From: Psychrobacter lutiphocae DSM 21542
GTDB lineage: Bacteria > Pseudomonadota > Gammaproteobacteria > Pseudomonadales > Moraxellaceae
NCBI RefSeq assembly: GCF_000382145.1
Contig: NZ_KB907641.1
Span: 1-62,638, forward strand
Direction: 5' to 3'
Length of the DNA stretch: 62,638 bases
Shown here: piece after piece, positions 36,912 to 47,100 of the stretch
How positions within the stretch are numbered: the stretch's first letter is position 1
Layout: each line of letters begins with the position of its first letter
Notes under the pieces: generated by a model
Databases searched by the model: none
What the model was told of the DNA's origin: nothing
What the model saw: the letters and a program-made list of their open reading frames with translations, nothing else
Translations under genes and position numbers: made by a program

Positions 36912-37865
36912 TTAAGTTTGTATCTTTAATGGCAAAATAATAACCGCTACTTTAGGTTGACCTTGTGCATCCATCATAGGTTGCATCTTTCCTGTTTTTG
37001 CAATGCGCTCCATGGCAATATCTATCGCAACATTGCCCGAAGATGCCACCGTATCTGCTTCAATCACCTCACCTTGTGCATTGACAGTGATCTGTAATGT
37101 CAGTGTATAGCCAATAATTGGCGCACCTTGGTCTTTTAGGCGCTCTGGTATTGCAAAATGTGGCTCATCTATCCAGTTGATATTTTCCATTTCTACTAGC
37201 TGTTCTACTACGCCAGATCCTTCGCCAGCAGTGATACCTGGCAAACCGACGTCACTGCCATTTTTACCTTCTGTGTTGCCGCCTTTATTGTTATCACCTT
37301 GTTGGCTTTTAATTTCTTTATCTTTATCATCTTTTTTATTATCTTTTGTGCTGTATTCTTCTTCGTTTTTTTCGGTTTCGGTTTCGGTTTCGGTTTCGGT
37401 TTCGGTTTCGGTTTCGGTTTCGGTTTCGGTTTCGGTTTCGGTTTCGGTTTCGGTTTCGGTTTCGGTTTCGGTTTCGGTTTCGGTTTCGGTTTCGGTTTCG
37501 GTTTCGGTTTCGGTTTCGGTTTCGGTGACGATTAAATCTTTATTTTCAGGAGTGTCAACCAACTTTTGTGCCAAATCAAACGAGGCTATATCTCGCTCCT
37601 CTGCTTTGTTACCAGTACCCGCATCTGTTTGTTGATTACTTGCATCGATTAATGCATCGCCATCAACAAATTTCACTTGTATATGGCCAGCACCTATACC
37701 CGCCTCTACACCTTCGCCCATACCTGAGCTAGCAAATAGCTGTGGTGGCAACTGCCCATTCATATTAGCCAACAACCAAGCCACAATCAGGTGCAACAGC
37801 AACACACCTGCTAAGGTAATGAGGTGTATATTGTGCAATCTGTGTTTTGGTTTTGCATCATCCAT
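36912..37865 (-). CDS. TonB-family protein with a long Thr-Glu repeat linker
   Basis: 317 residues from the ATG at 37865 (MDDAKPKHRLHNIHLITLAG); a TTG two codons earlier is rejected. One membrane anchor lies at about 16-34, then a periplasmic part with an acidic/Thr linker: 26 consecutive Thr-Glu pairs, then a charged Lys/Asp/Glu/Asn/Gly-rich stretch. The C-terminus (IGYTLTLQITVNAQGEVIEA, then IAMERIAKTGKMQPMMDAQG) fits a TonB C-terminal domain. TonB linkers are normally Pro-Lys/Pro-Glu-rich, so this one is unusual. No exbB or exbD gene is nearby. It may energise an iron or haem receptor. Confidence 0.75.
   Translation of the reverse strand: MDDAKPKHRLHNIHLITLAGVLLLHLIVAWLLANMNGQLPPQLFASSGMGEGVEAGIGAGHIQVKFVDGDALIDASNQQTDAGTGNKAEERDIASFDLAQKLVDTPENKDLIVTETETETETETETETETETETETETETETETETETETETETETETETETETEKNEEEYSTKDNKKDDKDKEIKSQQGDNNKGGNTEGKNGSDVGLPGITAGEGSGVVEQLVEMENINWIDEPHFAIPERLKDQGAPIIGYTLTLQITVNAQGEVIEADTVASSGNVAIDIAMERIAKTGKMQPMMDAQGQPKVAVIILPLKIQT
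37371..37526. repeat. Perfect hexanucleotide repeat, 26 copies, inside the TonB-like gene
   Basis: TTCGGT repeated without a single change for 156 bp, read as (Thr-Glu)26 on the minus strand. As a 6-bp unit it changes length in frame. The lack of substitutions shows recent expansion. It also creates long artefactual reading frames on the plus strand. Confidence 0.97.
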
Positions 37866-37934
37866 TTTCAATCACTTTGTTTATTAAACTTGTGTTATTT
37901 ATAATTTATCAAGTACTCTAAGACTGTATAGTCG

Positions 37935-38025
37935 TAGTCAAATATTTGAGGTGCAAGGCAACCGAGCGCAAGTACTACTTAAGTTGGCTAAGCGAAGTTA
38001 ACGCCGTACCTCTTTTATATGACTA
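37935..38025. repeat. Palindromic repeat element upstream of the TonB-like and TolC-like genes
   Basis: 91 bp with imperfect terminal inverted repeats TAGTCAAATATTTGAGGT and, from the other end, TAGTCATATAAAAGAGGT. The interior (GGTGCAAGGCAACCGAGCGC, GTTGGCTAAGCGAAGTTAAC) is GC-richer than its surroundings. It is non-coding and lies between divergent genes. It appears to be a MITE- or REP-like element; only one copy is in the window. Confidence 0.6.
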
Positions 38026-38143
38026 TCTCTTTGTTTTAAGTGTTACAAATAAGCTTAAAAACTAAGCAGTAAAATAAAATTGCTAAAAATAGTATAAAAT
38101 AATGCTCCCATTCGTACCTATCTTCTATTAATTAGTCGCCATT

Positions 38144-39868
38144 ATGTCATTATTTAAGTCAAAATATCTTCATTATGCTGATAACTGTCCCACTGTATAC
38201 CCAAATACGGTCAGTATCAAAAATACAGCGCTCAAACACTGTCAGCTAAAACAAGCCATGACTTGTATGGCGTCTATATCTGCCTTGACACTTATCACTG
38301 GTACCCTAAACTGCGCTCATGCCTCAGAAACTACAGACAGCTATATCAATACGCCTATTAGTTCGGCCACACATACACCAGCCAACTCGGTGGCAGCAGC
38401 TACCTCAAGCGTTAGCGACATTGGCAAAAACTTAGAGCCGGGTACCTATCAAACCTATCCGCTGCAAAATATCACTGACCCTGCATCCGGCATTAGTATC
38501 GATGACAGCTACTATATAGAAGTATCAGATCGGCTAAGCCTTAGGCAAGCGCAAAATGTCCTGCTACAAGTCTCACCAAAACTTGCCAGCAATAATGCGG
38601 GTATTGCTGCCAGCGAATGGCAGTCTGAAGCGACCAAAGGGTTAAACCGACCGTCTATATTTTTGCGCGCCGGCATCACCCATTATGACATTGGCGCCGA
38701 TGTTGACTTATCTGATGTCAAATCCAATATTAATAGCGGTTTATCTAACTTTAATCCGTTACCAGGTCTGCCTTTTAACCCAATTGAAGGCATTAATAAC
38801 AGCATCCCAAACAGCTATGACTTTGAGCGTAAAGAAACCAGCAGCAATGCTGGCGTTGCCATACTTTGGCCTATCTACACCGGCGGACGTACCCAAGCCA
38901 TTACTGAGCTTGCTGATGCCCGCACCGAAGAAAGCCAAGCTGATGCGCTGATGGATAATGACCAGTTGCAGACCACGCTAATCAATCGTTACTTCACCGC
39001 GCAACTGGCCGCACTGGCCGCCTATCTGCGTGAAGATGCACTTAACACCATACGCGAAACAGATCATATGGCGCAGCGTCTGTTAGAAGAAGGTTTTATC
39101 TCTGGGGTTGAGCGTCTTGAAGCCAGAACTGCCTTATCAGAGGCAGAAAGTGAGGCCATCAAGGCACGCCATAATGCAGATCTGGCCATGACTGCGTTGC
39201 AGCGCTTATTGCGCTCACCGACACCGGTCAAGCCCACAACCCCTTTGTTTGTGTCATCCAAACCCCTGCCGTCGTTGCAGTATTTTCAAAACTTGGCGCT
39301 ACAAAACCATCCAGGCTTAAAAAAGGTGGATGCCAAATACGCACAAGCCACCTCGTTAAGTCATCTGTCCGATGCCGGTAGCAGACCGACCATTTCCTTA
39401 TTTGGCTATCATGAAATAGACAAAGATCCCAGCTGGGTAGCAGGGGTGTCTGCCAGCTGGAAGATGTGGGGTGGCATCGATAATGGTGCGCTACAAGCTT
39501 CTGGCAAAGCGCAAATGCGCCAAGCCTTGTTGGCAAAAGTTGATGTCAGCGATAATATCTTGCTGTTGGTAGAAAAAAACTGGCAATCTGTGGAAAATGC
39601 CCGCGTCCGCTATCAGTCGCTCAATACCAATATCCAATTGGCACAAGAGCTGTTGCGTTATAAAAAGTTAGGGATGCAAGAAGGGGTGAATACCGCATTG
39701 GATGTGGCCACAGCGCAAACCAAATACTTACAAGCTCAAACCGAACAAGCAGCAGCAGCCAATGATTATGTGCAAGCGCTAGCGGCTTTGATGCAAAGTA
39801 TCGGCTCACCAGAAGCCTTTAACGAATATATGGCGGTTGCTGATATTAAGTTACCAACGGTTTATTAA
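38144..39868 (+). CDS. TolC-like outer membrane efflux protein
   Basis: 574 residues. A long N-terminal stretch (about 60) includes a hydrophobic segment MASISALTLITGTLNCAHAS that probably serves as a signal peptide. The rest has the two-repeat outer membrane efflux pattern of alternating coiled coil and strands: LSLRQAQNVLLQVSPKLASN, GVAILWPIYTGGRTQAI, LLEEGFISGVERLEARTALS, and the second repeat GVSASWKMWGGIDNGALQAS with MQEGVNTALDVATAQTKYLQ. It forms the outer channel. The HlyD-type gene follows 148 bp downstream, then two permease genes. Confidence 0.88.
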   Translation: MSLFKSKYLHYADNCPTVYPNTVSIKNTALKHCQLKQAMTCMASISALTLITGTLNCAHASETTDSYINTPISSATHTPANSVAAATSSVSDIGKNLEPGTYQTYPLQNITDPASGISIDDSYYIEVSDRLSLRQAQNVLLQVSPKLASNNAGIAASEWQSEATKGLNRPSIFLRAGITHYDIGADVDLSDVKSNINSGLSNFNPLPGLPFNPIEGINNSIPNSYDFERKETSSNAGVAILWPIYTGGRTQAITELADARTEESQADALMDNDQLQTTLINRYFTAQLAALAAYLREDALNTIRETDHMAQRLLEEGFISGVERLEARTALSEAESEAIKARHNADLAMTALQRLLRSPTPVKPTTPLFVSSKPLPSLQYFQNLALQNHPGLKKVDAKYAQATSLSHLSDAGSRPTISLFGYHEIDKDPSWVAGVSASWKMWGGIDNGALQASGKAQMRQALLAKVDVSDNILLLVEKNWQSVENARVRYQSLNTNIQLAQELLRYKKLGMQEGVNTALDVATAQTKYLQAQTEQAAAANDYVQALAALMQSIGSPEAFNEYMAVADIKLPTVY

Positions 39869-40016
39869 CCACGCCTATTAGTGCCTTGTTAGTTGAACAT
39901 AATTAGTTAGTTGAACATAATTAGTTATTTAAATATGCCAGTAATTAAGTTAAATTGATATTGATTTTATTGTCTTAATATTTATTTTAGTCTTTTTTAT
40001 CTTTAGGATAAATTGC

Positions 40017-41102
40017 ATGAACGCCCTAAAAAAGCCCAGTCCCATCACGCTTAGAAACATTGTTATTACCCTAGTGGTCATCATCGTCATGGCCGTTATC
40101 GTTTATGGTCTGAAAAAAAGCGTGAACAGCACCGAGGCGCCTATTGTGCTACAAGGCCAAATGGAGATGCAATCCACCGCCATTGCCGCCAAAGTGCCTG
40201 GGCGTATTGCCAAAATCATGGTGACAGAAGGCGATAGCGTCGGTGTCGGTCAGCAATTAATCGAAATGGATTCCCCTGAGATTACCGCCAAGATGAATCA
40301 AGCACTGGCTGGGCGTGAGATGGCACAAAGCCAATTAGACAAAGCTCAAAATGGCGCACGCCCGCAAGAAATCGGGCAAGCCAAAGCAGCTTGGCAAGCC
40401 AACCAAGCTGCTGCTGATTTGGCCAAAAGCACTTATGAGCGTGTCAACCGCTTATATGAAGAGGGCTTGATGGCGCGCCAAAAACGTGACGAGGCCTATA
40501 CTCAATATACTGCCAATCAAGACAAAGCCAATGCCGCTCGCCTACAATATGAAATGGCGTTAGAAGGCGCACGCGAAGAAGACAAAGCCGCCGCTCGTGC
40601 ACAAGTGGCACAAGTTGATGCCAAGATTGCCGAAGCGCAAGTGGCACAAGATGAAGCCAATTTAAAAAGCCCAATCGCTGGTATCGTCGATGATGTGATT
40701 GTCAATCCCGGTGAGGTGGTCGGTCAAGGCGTGCCCATCATGACCTTGGTCGATGTCAATGATCAATGGGTAGTGCTCAATGTTACCGAAGATAACTTAA
40801 GCCACTTTCGCATTGGCTCGGAATTTAGCGCCAGTATTCCTGCGCTATCAACTGCTGATCATCCTTACCAAATGCAGTTTAAGGTATTTAACACGGCTGC
40901 CATGCCCGACTTTGCGGTATGGCGCGCTACCAATACCGAAGATAACTTTGATGTGCGTACCTTTGAAGTCAAAGCCCGTCCGTTGCAACCAGATCCTAAG
41001 GTGCGCTCAGGCATGAGTGTGCTGGTTAGCCTAGACACACAAACGGATGCTCAAGCCAATACTCAGACCAGCAATACGCCGGCTACTGACAAGCCTCAAT
41101 AG
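40017..41102 (+). CDS. HlyD-family periplasmic adaptor protein
   Basis: 361 residues with one N-terminal membrane anchor (about 14-31). The lipoyl-like domain carries IAAKVPGRIAKIMVTEGDSV, followed by a long alpha-helical hairpin (about 95-215, Ala/Gln/Glu-rich) and the second lipoyl half LKSPIAGIVDDVIVNPGEVV with VNDQWVVLNVTEDNL (beta-barrel). The C-terminal tail is Thr/Gln-rich and probably disordered. AGGAT precedes the start. It links the TolC-like channel to the inner-membrane permeases encoded next. Confidence 0.92.
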   Translation: MNALKKPSPITLRNIVITLVVIIVMAVIVYGLKKSVNSTEAPIVLQGQMEMQSTAIAAKVPGRIAKIMVTEGDSVGVGQQLIEMDSPEITAKMNQALAGREMAQSQLDKAQNGARPQEIGQAKAAWQANQAAADLAKSTYERVNRLYEEGLMARQKRDEAYTQYTANQDKANAARLQYEMALEGAREEDKAAARAQVAQVDAKIAEAQVAQDEANLKSPIAGIVDDVIVNPGEVVGQGVPIMTLVDVNDQWVVLNVTEDNLSHFRIGSEFSASIPALSTADHPYQMQFKVFNTAAMPDFAVWRATNTEDNFDVRTFEVKARPLQPDPKVRSGMSVLVSLDTQTDAQANTQTSNTPATDKPQ

Positions 41103-41150
41103 AACAGTCATGCAAATACCAGCAACTAATCTCACTATTGGATTGATGTG

Positions 41151-42569
41151 ATGATGCCCCAGCCGCAAGCAGATAAGCACCACAAAACATCGATTGTATT
41201 TGGTGATAAAAACAATCGCAAGTCGTCCTTGCTCGCTGTATTTTTGCGCAGTGCCCGTTATGAAGGCAGATTTTTATTGCATCATTCTTGGGACTATATG
41301 ATGCTGCTGTGGTTGCCCTTATTAACCATCTTAAGCATTTGGTGGATATTCTCTAAGCCTTATATTGTCGATATTCCCATCGGAGTGATTGATGAGAGCA
41401 AAAGCAGCTACTCACGTACCCTCACCCGCTTTTTGGATACCAGCCCAGACCTCAAAGTACAGGCCATTTTCCAAGACAGTCATGAGGCAAAGGCAGCCAT
41501 GCTCGACCAGAAAATCTATGCGGTGGTGGTCATTCCTTATGATTTTTCTGAACAACTCAATCAAGGCGCGCCTGCCCCTGTGGTGCTGAAGGTCAATGCT
41601 CAATACGGAACCCACTCAGGCATTGTGCAAAAAGGGGTACAAACCGTGGTCGGCACCTTCTCTGCTGGCGCGGAAATGAAGCGCTTGGTCAAACAAGGCA
41701 CTCATAGCGAGCAAGCCAAGGTCAGCTATTCACCCATTGGGATTGAGCGCATTAGCCTATTTAATATTGGTACTAATTATCAGCAGTTTTTGGCAGCCAC
41801 TGTGATTCCTGCCTTATTGCATATCTTGGCCATGGTCATCGGTGCCACCACCATTGGCCGTGAAATTCGAGATAAAACTTTCTCGATTTGGTATCACACC
41901 ATGATTTATCCAGACATGCCTTATCCAGATTTTAAAACCTTAAAGCACATTCCACCAGAACAAAAACTTCGCTTTTTGCATGCCAATCTAGATGACAGCT
42001 GGCAAATAAACACCGATAATCAAATAAACACCGATAATCAAAGCACCGAGCCACGTATGCCAGAAAAGGTCTCTATCTTGGCTTTGGTGGTCGGACTTAA
42101 TGGCAAGCTGATTTGGGCATTATTATTTTATATGCTGTGGGGTGGCTTGATGATCACCTTAGCAGTCAAGGTGCATCCTGCCCCAATTGGCGCCATGCTC
42201 GTGGTATTTGTCGCTTTTGTGGCGTTAATGATGATTTCATTATGGCTGGGCGCAATCTTTAGTTTGACCAGTTTTTCACTGCGCATGGGGCTATCTTCAA
42301 CTGGCTTTGTATCGGCACCCTCGTTTGCTTTTGCTGGCGTCACCTTCCCGTTACTTGCAATGAGCGAAGGCGCACAGCGCTGGGCTAATGCGTTACCTTT
42401 AACCCATTATTTAAAGGTGCATTTGACTCAGTTGCAGATGTTAGCACCCATCTCTGTCGCCTTACCAACTTTGGTCGGCTTGATTGTCGCTGTCTGTGTC
42501 ACCTTGGTCATCACCGCCTTATTGTGTTTGCGCGCTTTTAAAAATCCACAACGTTGGGGGGCTCGTTAA
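41151..42569 (+). CDS. ABC-2-type transport permease, first of pair
   Basis: 472 residues from the ATG at 41151 (GTG just before is possible). The architecture is one N-terminal helix (YMMLLWLPLLTILSIWWIFS), a large extracytoplasmic domain starting IPIGVIDESKSSYSRTLTRF, then a C-terminal set of five or six helices with the ABC-2 pattern. Residues around 285-297 contain a tandem QINTDN pair encoded by an 18-bp duplication (42003-42038). The order helix-soluble domain-helices is that of YhhJ/YbhR-type exporters. No ATP-binding domain is fused. Confidence 0.88.
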   Translation: MMPQPQADKHHKTSIVFGDKNNRKSSLLAVFLRSARYEGRFLLHHSWDYMMLLWLPLLTILSIWWIFSKPYIVDIPIGVIDESKSSYSRTLTRFLDTSPDLKVQAIFQDSHEAKAAMLDQKIYAVVVIPYDFSEQLNQGAPAPVVLKVNAQYGTHSGIVQKGVQTVVGTFSAGAEMKRLVKQGTHSEQAKVSYSPIGIERISLFNIGTNYQQFLAATVIPALLHILAMVIGATTIGREIRDKTFSIWYHTMIYPDMPYPDFKTLKHIPPEQKLRFLHANLDDSWQINTDNQINTDNQSTEPRMPEKVSILALVVGLNGKLIWALLFYMLWGGLMITLAVKVHPAPIGAMLVVFVAFVALMMISLWLGAIFSLTSFSLRMGLSSTGFVSAPSFAFAGVTFPLLAMSEGAQRWANALPLTHYLKVHLTQLQMLAPISVALPTLVGLIVAVCVTLVITALLCLRAFKNPQRWGAR

Positions 42570-43750
42570 TGTCAGATAAACCAAAGGCTGAGTTAACGCA
42601 AAACAAACTGACCCATGCCAGCTTTTTGCAAGGCTTTTTGGGCACCCTAGTCGCTGTCTTTAAAGACAAAGGGGTGTTATTAATGCTGGTGATTGCACCG
42701 ATTATTTATGGATTTTTTTATCCTTGGCCATATCGCAGTGAGGTGGTAAAAGAGATTCCCGTTGGCATAGTGGACTATGACCGCAGTACGCTGTCAAAGA
42801 CCATTAGCCGTTACAGTGATGCCAGCCCAAACTTAAGCGTACAACCCTTTGCCAGTGAGCAACAAGCGCTTGAGGCCATGTATCAAGACCAGATTGCTGG
42901 CTACTTAATTATCCCAAAAAACTTAGAAAGTGATGTCTATGCCGGCAAGCCGACCCATGTATCTGTATTGGGCAACAACAGCTACTTTTTGTTAAATAAA
43001 CAAGTGCAAATGGGCTTTACCACTGCCATAGGCACGGTTTCTGCTGGGGTTGAGATCAAACGCGATGTCGCCCAAGGCACTTATATCAAAACCGCAATGG
43101 CCGGCACCCAAGCTGTGCCCCTGCGCATCGATCCTCTGTTTAATAAAACCGAAGGTTACGGTGCTTATGTGGTGCCTGCTGTGGCCATTTTAATTTTGCA
43201 ACAAACCTTGCTGATGGGCACCGCCTTATTAATTGGTACTTGGCATGAAAACAAAAAACAACATGCCAGCTTGCTCGGCTGGTTGGGTCGTATCTTAGCG
43301 TTAGGCACAGTCACCTTTAGCGTGGCCTGTTTTTATTATGGCTGGGTATTTTCGTTTCAAAACTATCCGCGTGGCCACAATATACTGGGTACCTTGGTAT
43401 TTATGGCCATCTATGCACCGACTGTCGCTACCCTAGGCTGTTTTTTGGGCATGTGGTTTAAAGAACGTGAGCGCAGTATGCAGATAATGATTTTTAGCTC
43501 ACTACCCATGTTCTTTTTAAGTGGCTATCCTTGGCCAGTCAGTCAATTGCCCACACCTTTACAATATGTGCGCTGGATATTCCCTTCGACCTCTGGCATG
43601 AATGCGTCAGTACAGTTGAATCAGATGGGTGCGTCATTGGCAAATGTCAGTGGCTATCTTTATCATTTATTAGCCTTATGGGCACTAGCATTTACGTTAC
43701 TTATTTGGATTCAACATCGACAAGTCAGACCCAAAACTAACAGTCACTGA
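42569..43750 (+). CDS. ABC-2-type transport permease, second of pair
   Basis: 393 residues from an ATG overlapping the previous stop codon (TAATG), implying translational coupling; a TTG at 42554 is rejected. It has the same layout as its neighbour: helix DKGVLLMLVIAPIIYGFFYP, soluble domain IPVGIVDYDRSTLSKTISRY, and then helices including VVPAVAILILQQTLLMGTAL and MQIMIFSSLPMFFLSGYPWP. It closes the exporter cluster. No ATPase gene is found upstream (TonB-like) or downstream (haemagglutinin). Confidence 0.9.
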   Translation: MSDKPKAELTQNKLTHASFLQGFLGTLVAVFKDKGVLLMLVIAPIIYGFFYPWPYRSEVVKEIPVGIVDYDRSTLSKTISRYSDASPNLSVQPFASEQQALEAMYQDQIAGYLIIPKNLESDVYAGKPTHVSVLGNNSYFLLNKQVQMGFTTAIGTVSAGVEIKRDVAQGTYIKTAMAGTQAVPLRIDPLFNKTEGYGAYVVPAVAILILQQTLLMGTALLIGTWHENKKQHASLLGWLGRILALGTVTFSVACFYYGWVFSFQNYPRGHNILGTLVFMAIYAPTVATLGCFLGMWFKERERSMQIMIFSSLPMFFLSGYPWPVSQLPTPLQYVRWIFPSTSGMNASVQLNQMGASLANVSGYLYHLLALWALAFTLLIWIQHRQVRPKTNSH

Positions 43751-43981
43751 CGCATATATTTCCATACCCTCAACCTGCGGTCTGATAGATATCGACTCAT
43801 AGCAGATTTTTTAGCCTGTCTTTTTAAGAGTGTTTAATGTAGTTTGATGCTATTTAATATTGTTTTTTGTTATCCTTTTTGTTTTTATTTGCATTTTAGT
43901 CATAAATACTTCATAAACCAACTGTAATATTTAGTTTATAATTTTATTTATATTCAACGCCTTGCGTAACAAATCATTCTA

Positions 43982-44097
43982 GGGTCTATTAAATTGTCAG
44001 CTTCGTAGGAAAAAATTTAGCTCGTTTTTACAAGAAAATAATTTTTTCTTTAAACCTAAATTGCTGTTAAGCACAGTGATTAATATTCAACAGACCC
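43982..44097. mobile_element. MITE-like element, family A copy 2 (TA-flanked)
   Basis: 116 bp with ends GGGTCTATTAAATTGTCAG and, reverse-complemented from the right, GGGTCTGTTGAATATTAAT; flanked by TA. It shares its interior with 29497-29613. It lies 42 bp upstream of the haemagglutinin start, so it may carry or displace that promoter. Confidence 0.8.
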
Positions 44098-44139
44098 TAT
44101 TTACCTTTAATTTAGGTCATATTCAATTCAGGGGCTAAC

Positions 44140-47100
44140 ATGAAATCTATGAGATTATCAACAGCAGGACGTATTACCGCATTGATTGCGATCACCTCAC
44201 TTGTAGGTACAGCAACGGCAAATATTCGTCCCTTAGGGGATGTTAAAGTACAACAACAGGCTAATGGCGTACAAGTTGTCGATATCACTGCTCCAAACTC
44301 ACAAGGGCTATCACACAACAAGTACAATCAATATACCGTCTTTGAACCAGGTGCTGTACTCAATAATGCCACCCAAAGTGGTCATTCGGTACTTGCTGGC
44401 AACTTACATGCTAACCCTAACTTCCAAAACACAGATCAAGCAGCCACCGTCATTTTAAATGAAGTCATTAGCCGCAACCCCTCTTTAATCCTTGGTCAGC
44501 AAGAAGTATTTGGTATGGCGGCTGATTATATTTTAGCCAATCCCAATGGCATTGCTTGTGAAGGCTGTGGCTTTATTAACACACCTCAAGTCAGTCTAGT
44601 TGTCGGCACCCCTGAAGTTACTAACGGCAACCTCACTGGCTATAACACCAATAACGATCGTGGACTTCGTGTTAATCGCGGTGTTCATTTTGATAAAACA
44701 GATGTCGTCAATTTTATTGCTCCTCAAGTTTATGTCGATACAGATATTGAAAATGCTCAAAACATTAATATTGTGATGGGTCGTAACCAAGTTGCAATTA
44801 ATGCTGATGGTAGTTTGGCAGCAGAGTCTATTGGCAGACGCAATGCAAAAGTGTTAGACGGCAATCTGTTGGGTAGTATGCAAGCAGGACGTATCAAAAT
44901 ACATAGTACCGATGATCGTGCAATAGTGGACGTAGAAGGCGTTGAGTTTGAAGCCAATGACTTCCAAGCTCAAGTCGGCAACTTAAATGCCCACGGTGAC
45001 ATACAATATTTTGAAAAACAATATTCCAAAAAAGACTCTCCATTAATTACCTCTACGACATTGCAAATCGGTGAGCATTATCTTCCTACTCGCATTAAAG
45101 CGGATAATGTAGATATTAAAACAACAAATGGCTTGACGCTCACTGGTACTCAAATTATTAGCCCCAAAGTAAATCTTGAAGGGGGGAATATCGCCATCAA
45201 TGGTGAAAAAACCATCAACACCATTTATCGCGCCACCAATACCAAAAAAGGCGGTCTAAAAGAAGAAACCTTATTCCATACTGACAAGGTCACTGCTCTG
45301 TATGGTTCTAATATCCGCAGTAATCATATAAATATTGATGCAAAAACAGGCAGTTTAACTGGTAATTCTTCGCAGTTTGTTGCACCAGTAATACGCCTAA
45401 ATGCAGCAGGTGAAATTGCTTTAAGTGGTGGCAATGCTAATGAGTATCATGATGTAACTTTTGAAAATAGACTGGGCACAATTGCACTAAAACGTGTTAT
45501 TGATTCTGAATCAGCCAGTAAAGATTATTATATTCCAGCCGCTATTCTTGCCAATAAAGCTGCGATGGTTAGTGGTGATAATCAAGAGTATGCTGGCGCT
45601 CAGATAGTTGCAAAAGATATGGCGTTCAAAACCCCTGGCAAAGTGTCATTTACTGCTGAAACCAGTAAAGCCACGCACAATATAGATCATAAAGTCACTT
45701 ATTGGGGCGGACTATTTGGCTCACAAACCGATAACAATGACACCACCATCATTACCCAAAATGGTGCCGATGTTCAAGCCAGCAATTTATTATATATCGA
45801 TGCAGCGGAAGGCTTAAACCTGACAGGTAGTCGCGTTCTGGCAGTTAAAGACTCTTATTTGAACTCGCCTCATGGCAACTTTAATATCAAAGGCGCAACT
45901 GAGACTACAACTAACGTTGACTTACATCGTACCGGCACCCTCTTTGATATTCCTATTGATGTCACCACGACCACCACCACAGATAAAACTAATAAAGCGT
46001 CTATCTTAGAGTCTTACACCAATTTAAAATTAGTCACAGATCAAAATATTAATATTGTCGGTAGTAAAGTAAAAGCAGCAGGATTACTAGATCTAGAGGC
46101 AGGTAAAGCGCTCAATATAGTCGGTGTAAGCGATATTCACGATGTTACTACTATCCATGATTCTATTGGCTTTGTCGCAGAGAGTACTTTACCGACTGTG
46201 GCAAGTTATGATGCCTCTGCCAGTTGGCGCTTGGGCTTAGGTATTACCCATAATGAGGATATTGACAATACTCAGACCGTAGCAGGTTCACTGGTATCAG
46301 GCAGTACAACCAACCTTAAAGGGGGCGATGTTAATATTGCAGGAAGTCGCGTAACCTCTGAAAAAGATCTTAACATTAGTGGGGATAACATCACAACTTC
46401 AGCACAAGATAACAGCCATACTATTTCAAGCGATCATACTGATGTTTTTTTAGGTGCTAAAGGTTCAGTAGATAAGTCAGGTGTCACTGTTGGATTGGGC
46501 ATTGATGTCAATAATCAGAAAAAATCTGATCAAACAACAACCCCTGTTGCTTCCGAACTAAGCGGACAGAACGTCAATATCACCGCAGATAATGACATAC
46601 ACCATTCAGGCACTCAGATAAGCGCTAAAGATACTATCAATGAGCAAGCAAATAATATTATCCATGACCAAGCTCACAGCACTCATAGCACTACTGATAA
46701 AAATATCGATGTAAATATTGGTATCTCAGCCTCAGTTGGTTATAAAGGCGGCATCAGCGCTGGACTAAATATTGGCGCTAGTGGCTCTGGTAATAATAAA
46801 GTAGAAACTCAAGGTTCAGGCACTACTATTACAGCAGGTACTATCAATGAAAATGCTAAGAATACACTCCATGATGAAGGCACACATTATGAAGCAACAG
46901 GTGATGTAAACCTTTCAGCGAAGGACGTGACACTTGCCTCAGGCTACGATAGCACACAAGATACTAACAACTCTGGTGGTGCAAGTATTAACATTGGTCT
47001 TGGTGGTCTTGAAGGCACAAGCCCCACAGCATCCGTTGGTGTATCGGCCAATTTCCAACATGATAAAGCAGGCACCACATCTGCTAAACCAGCTACTATT

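Noticed and set aside
37177..37635. Long plus-strand reading frames of Ser-Val, Phe-Gly or Phe-Arg repeats
   Set aside because: They are shadows of the 26-copy hexamer repeat in the minus-strand TonB-like gene; they have no start signals and no recognisable domain.
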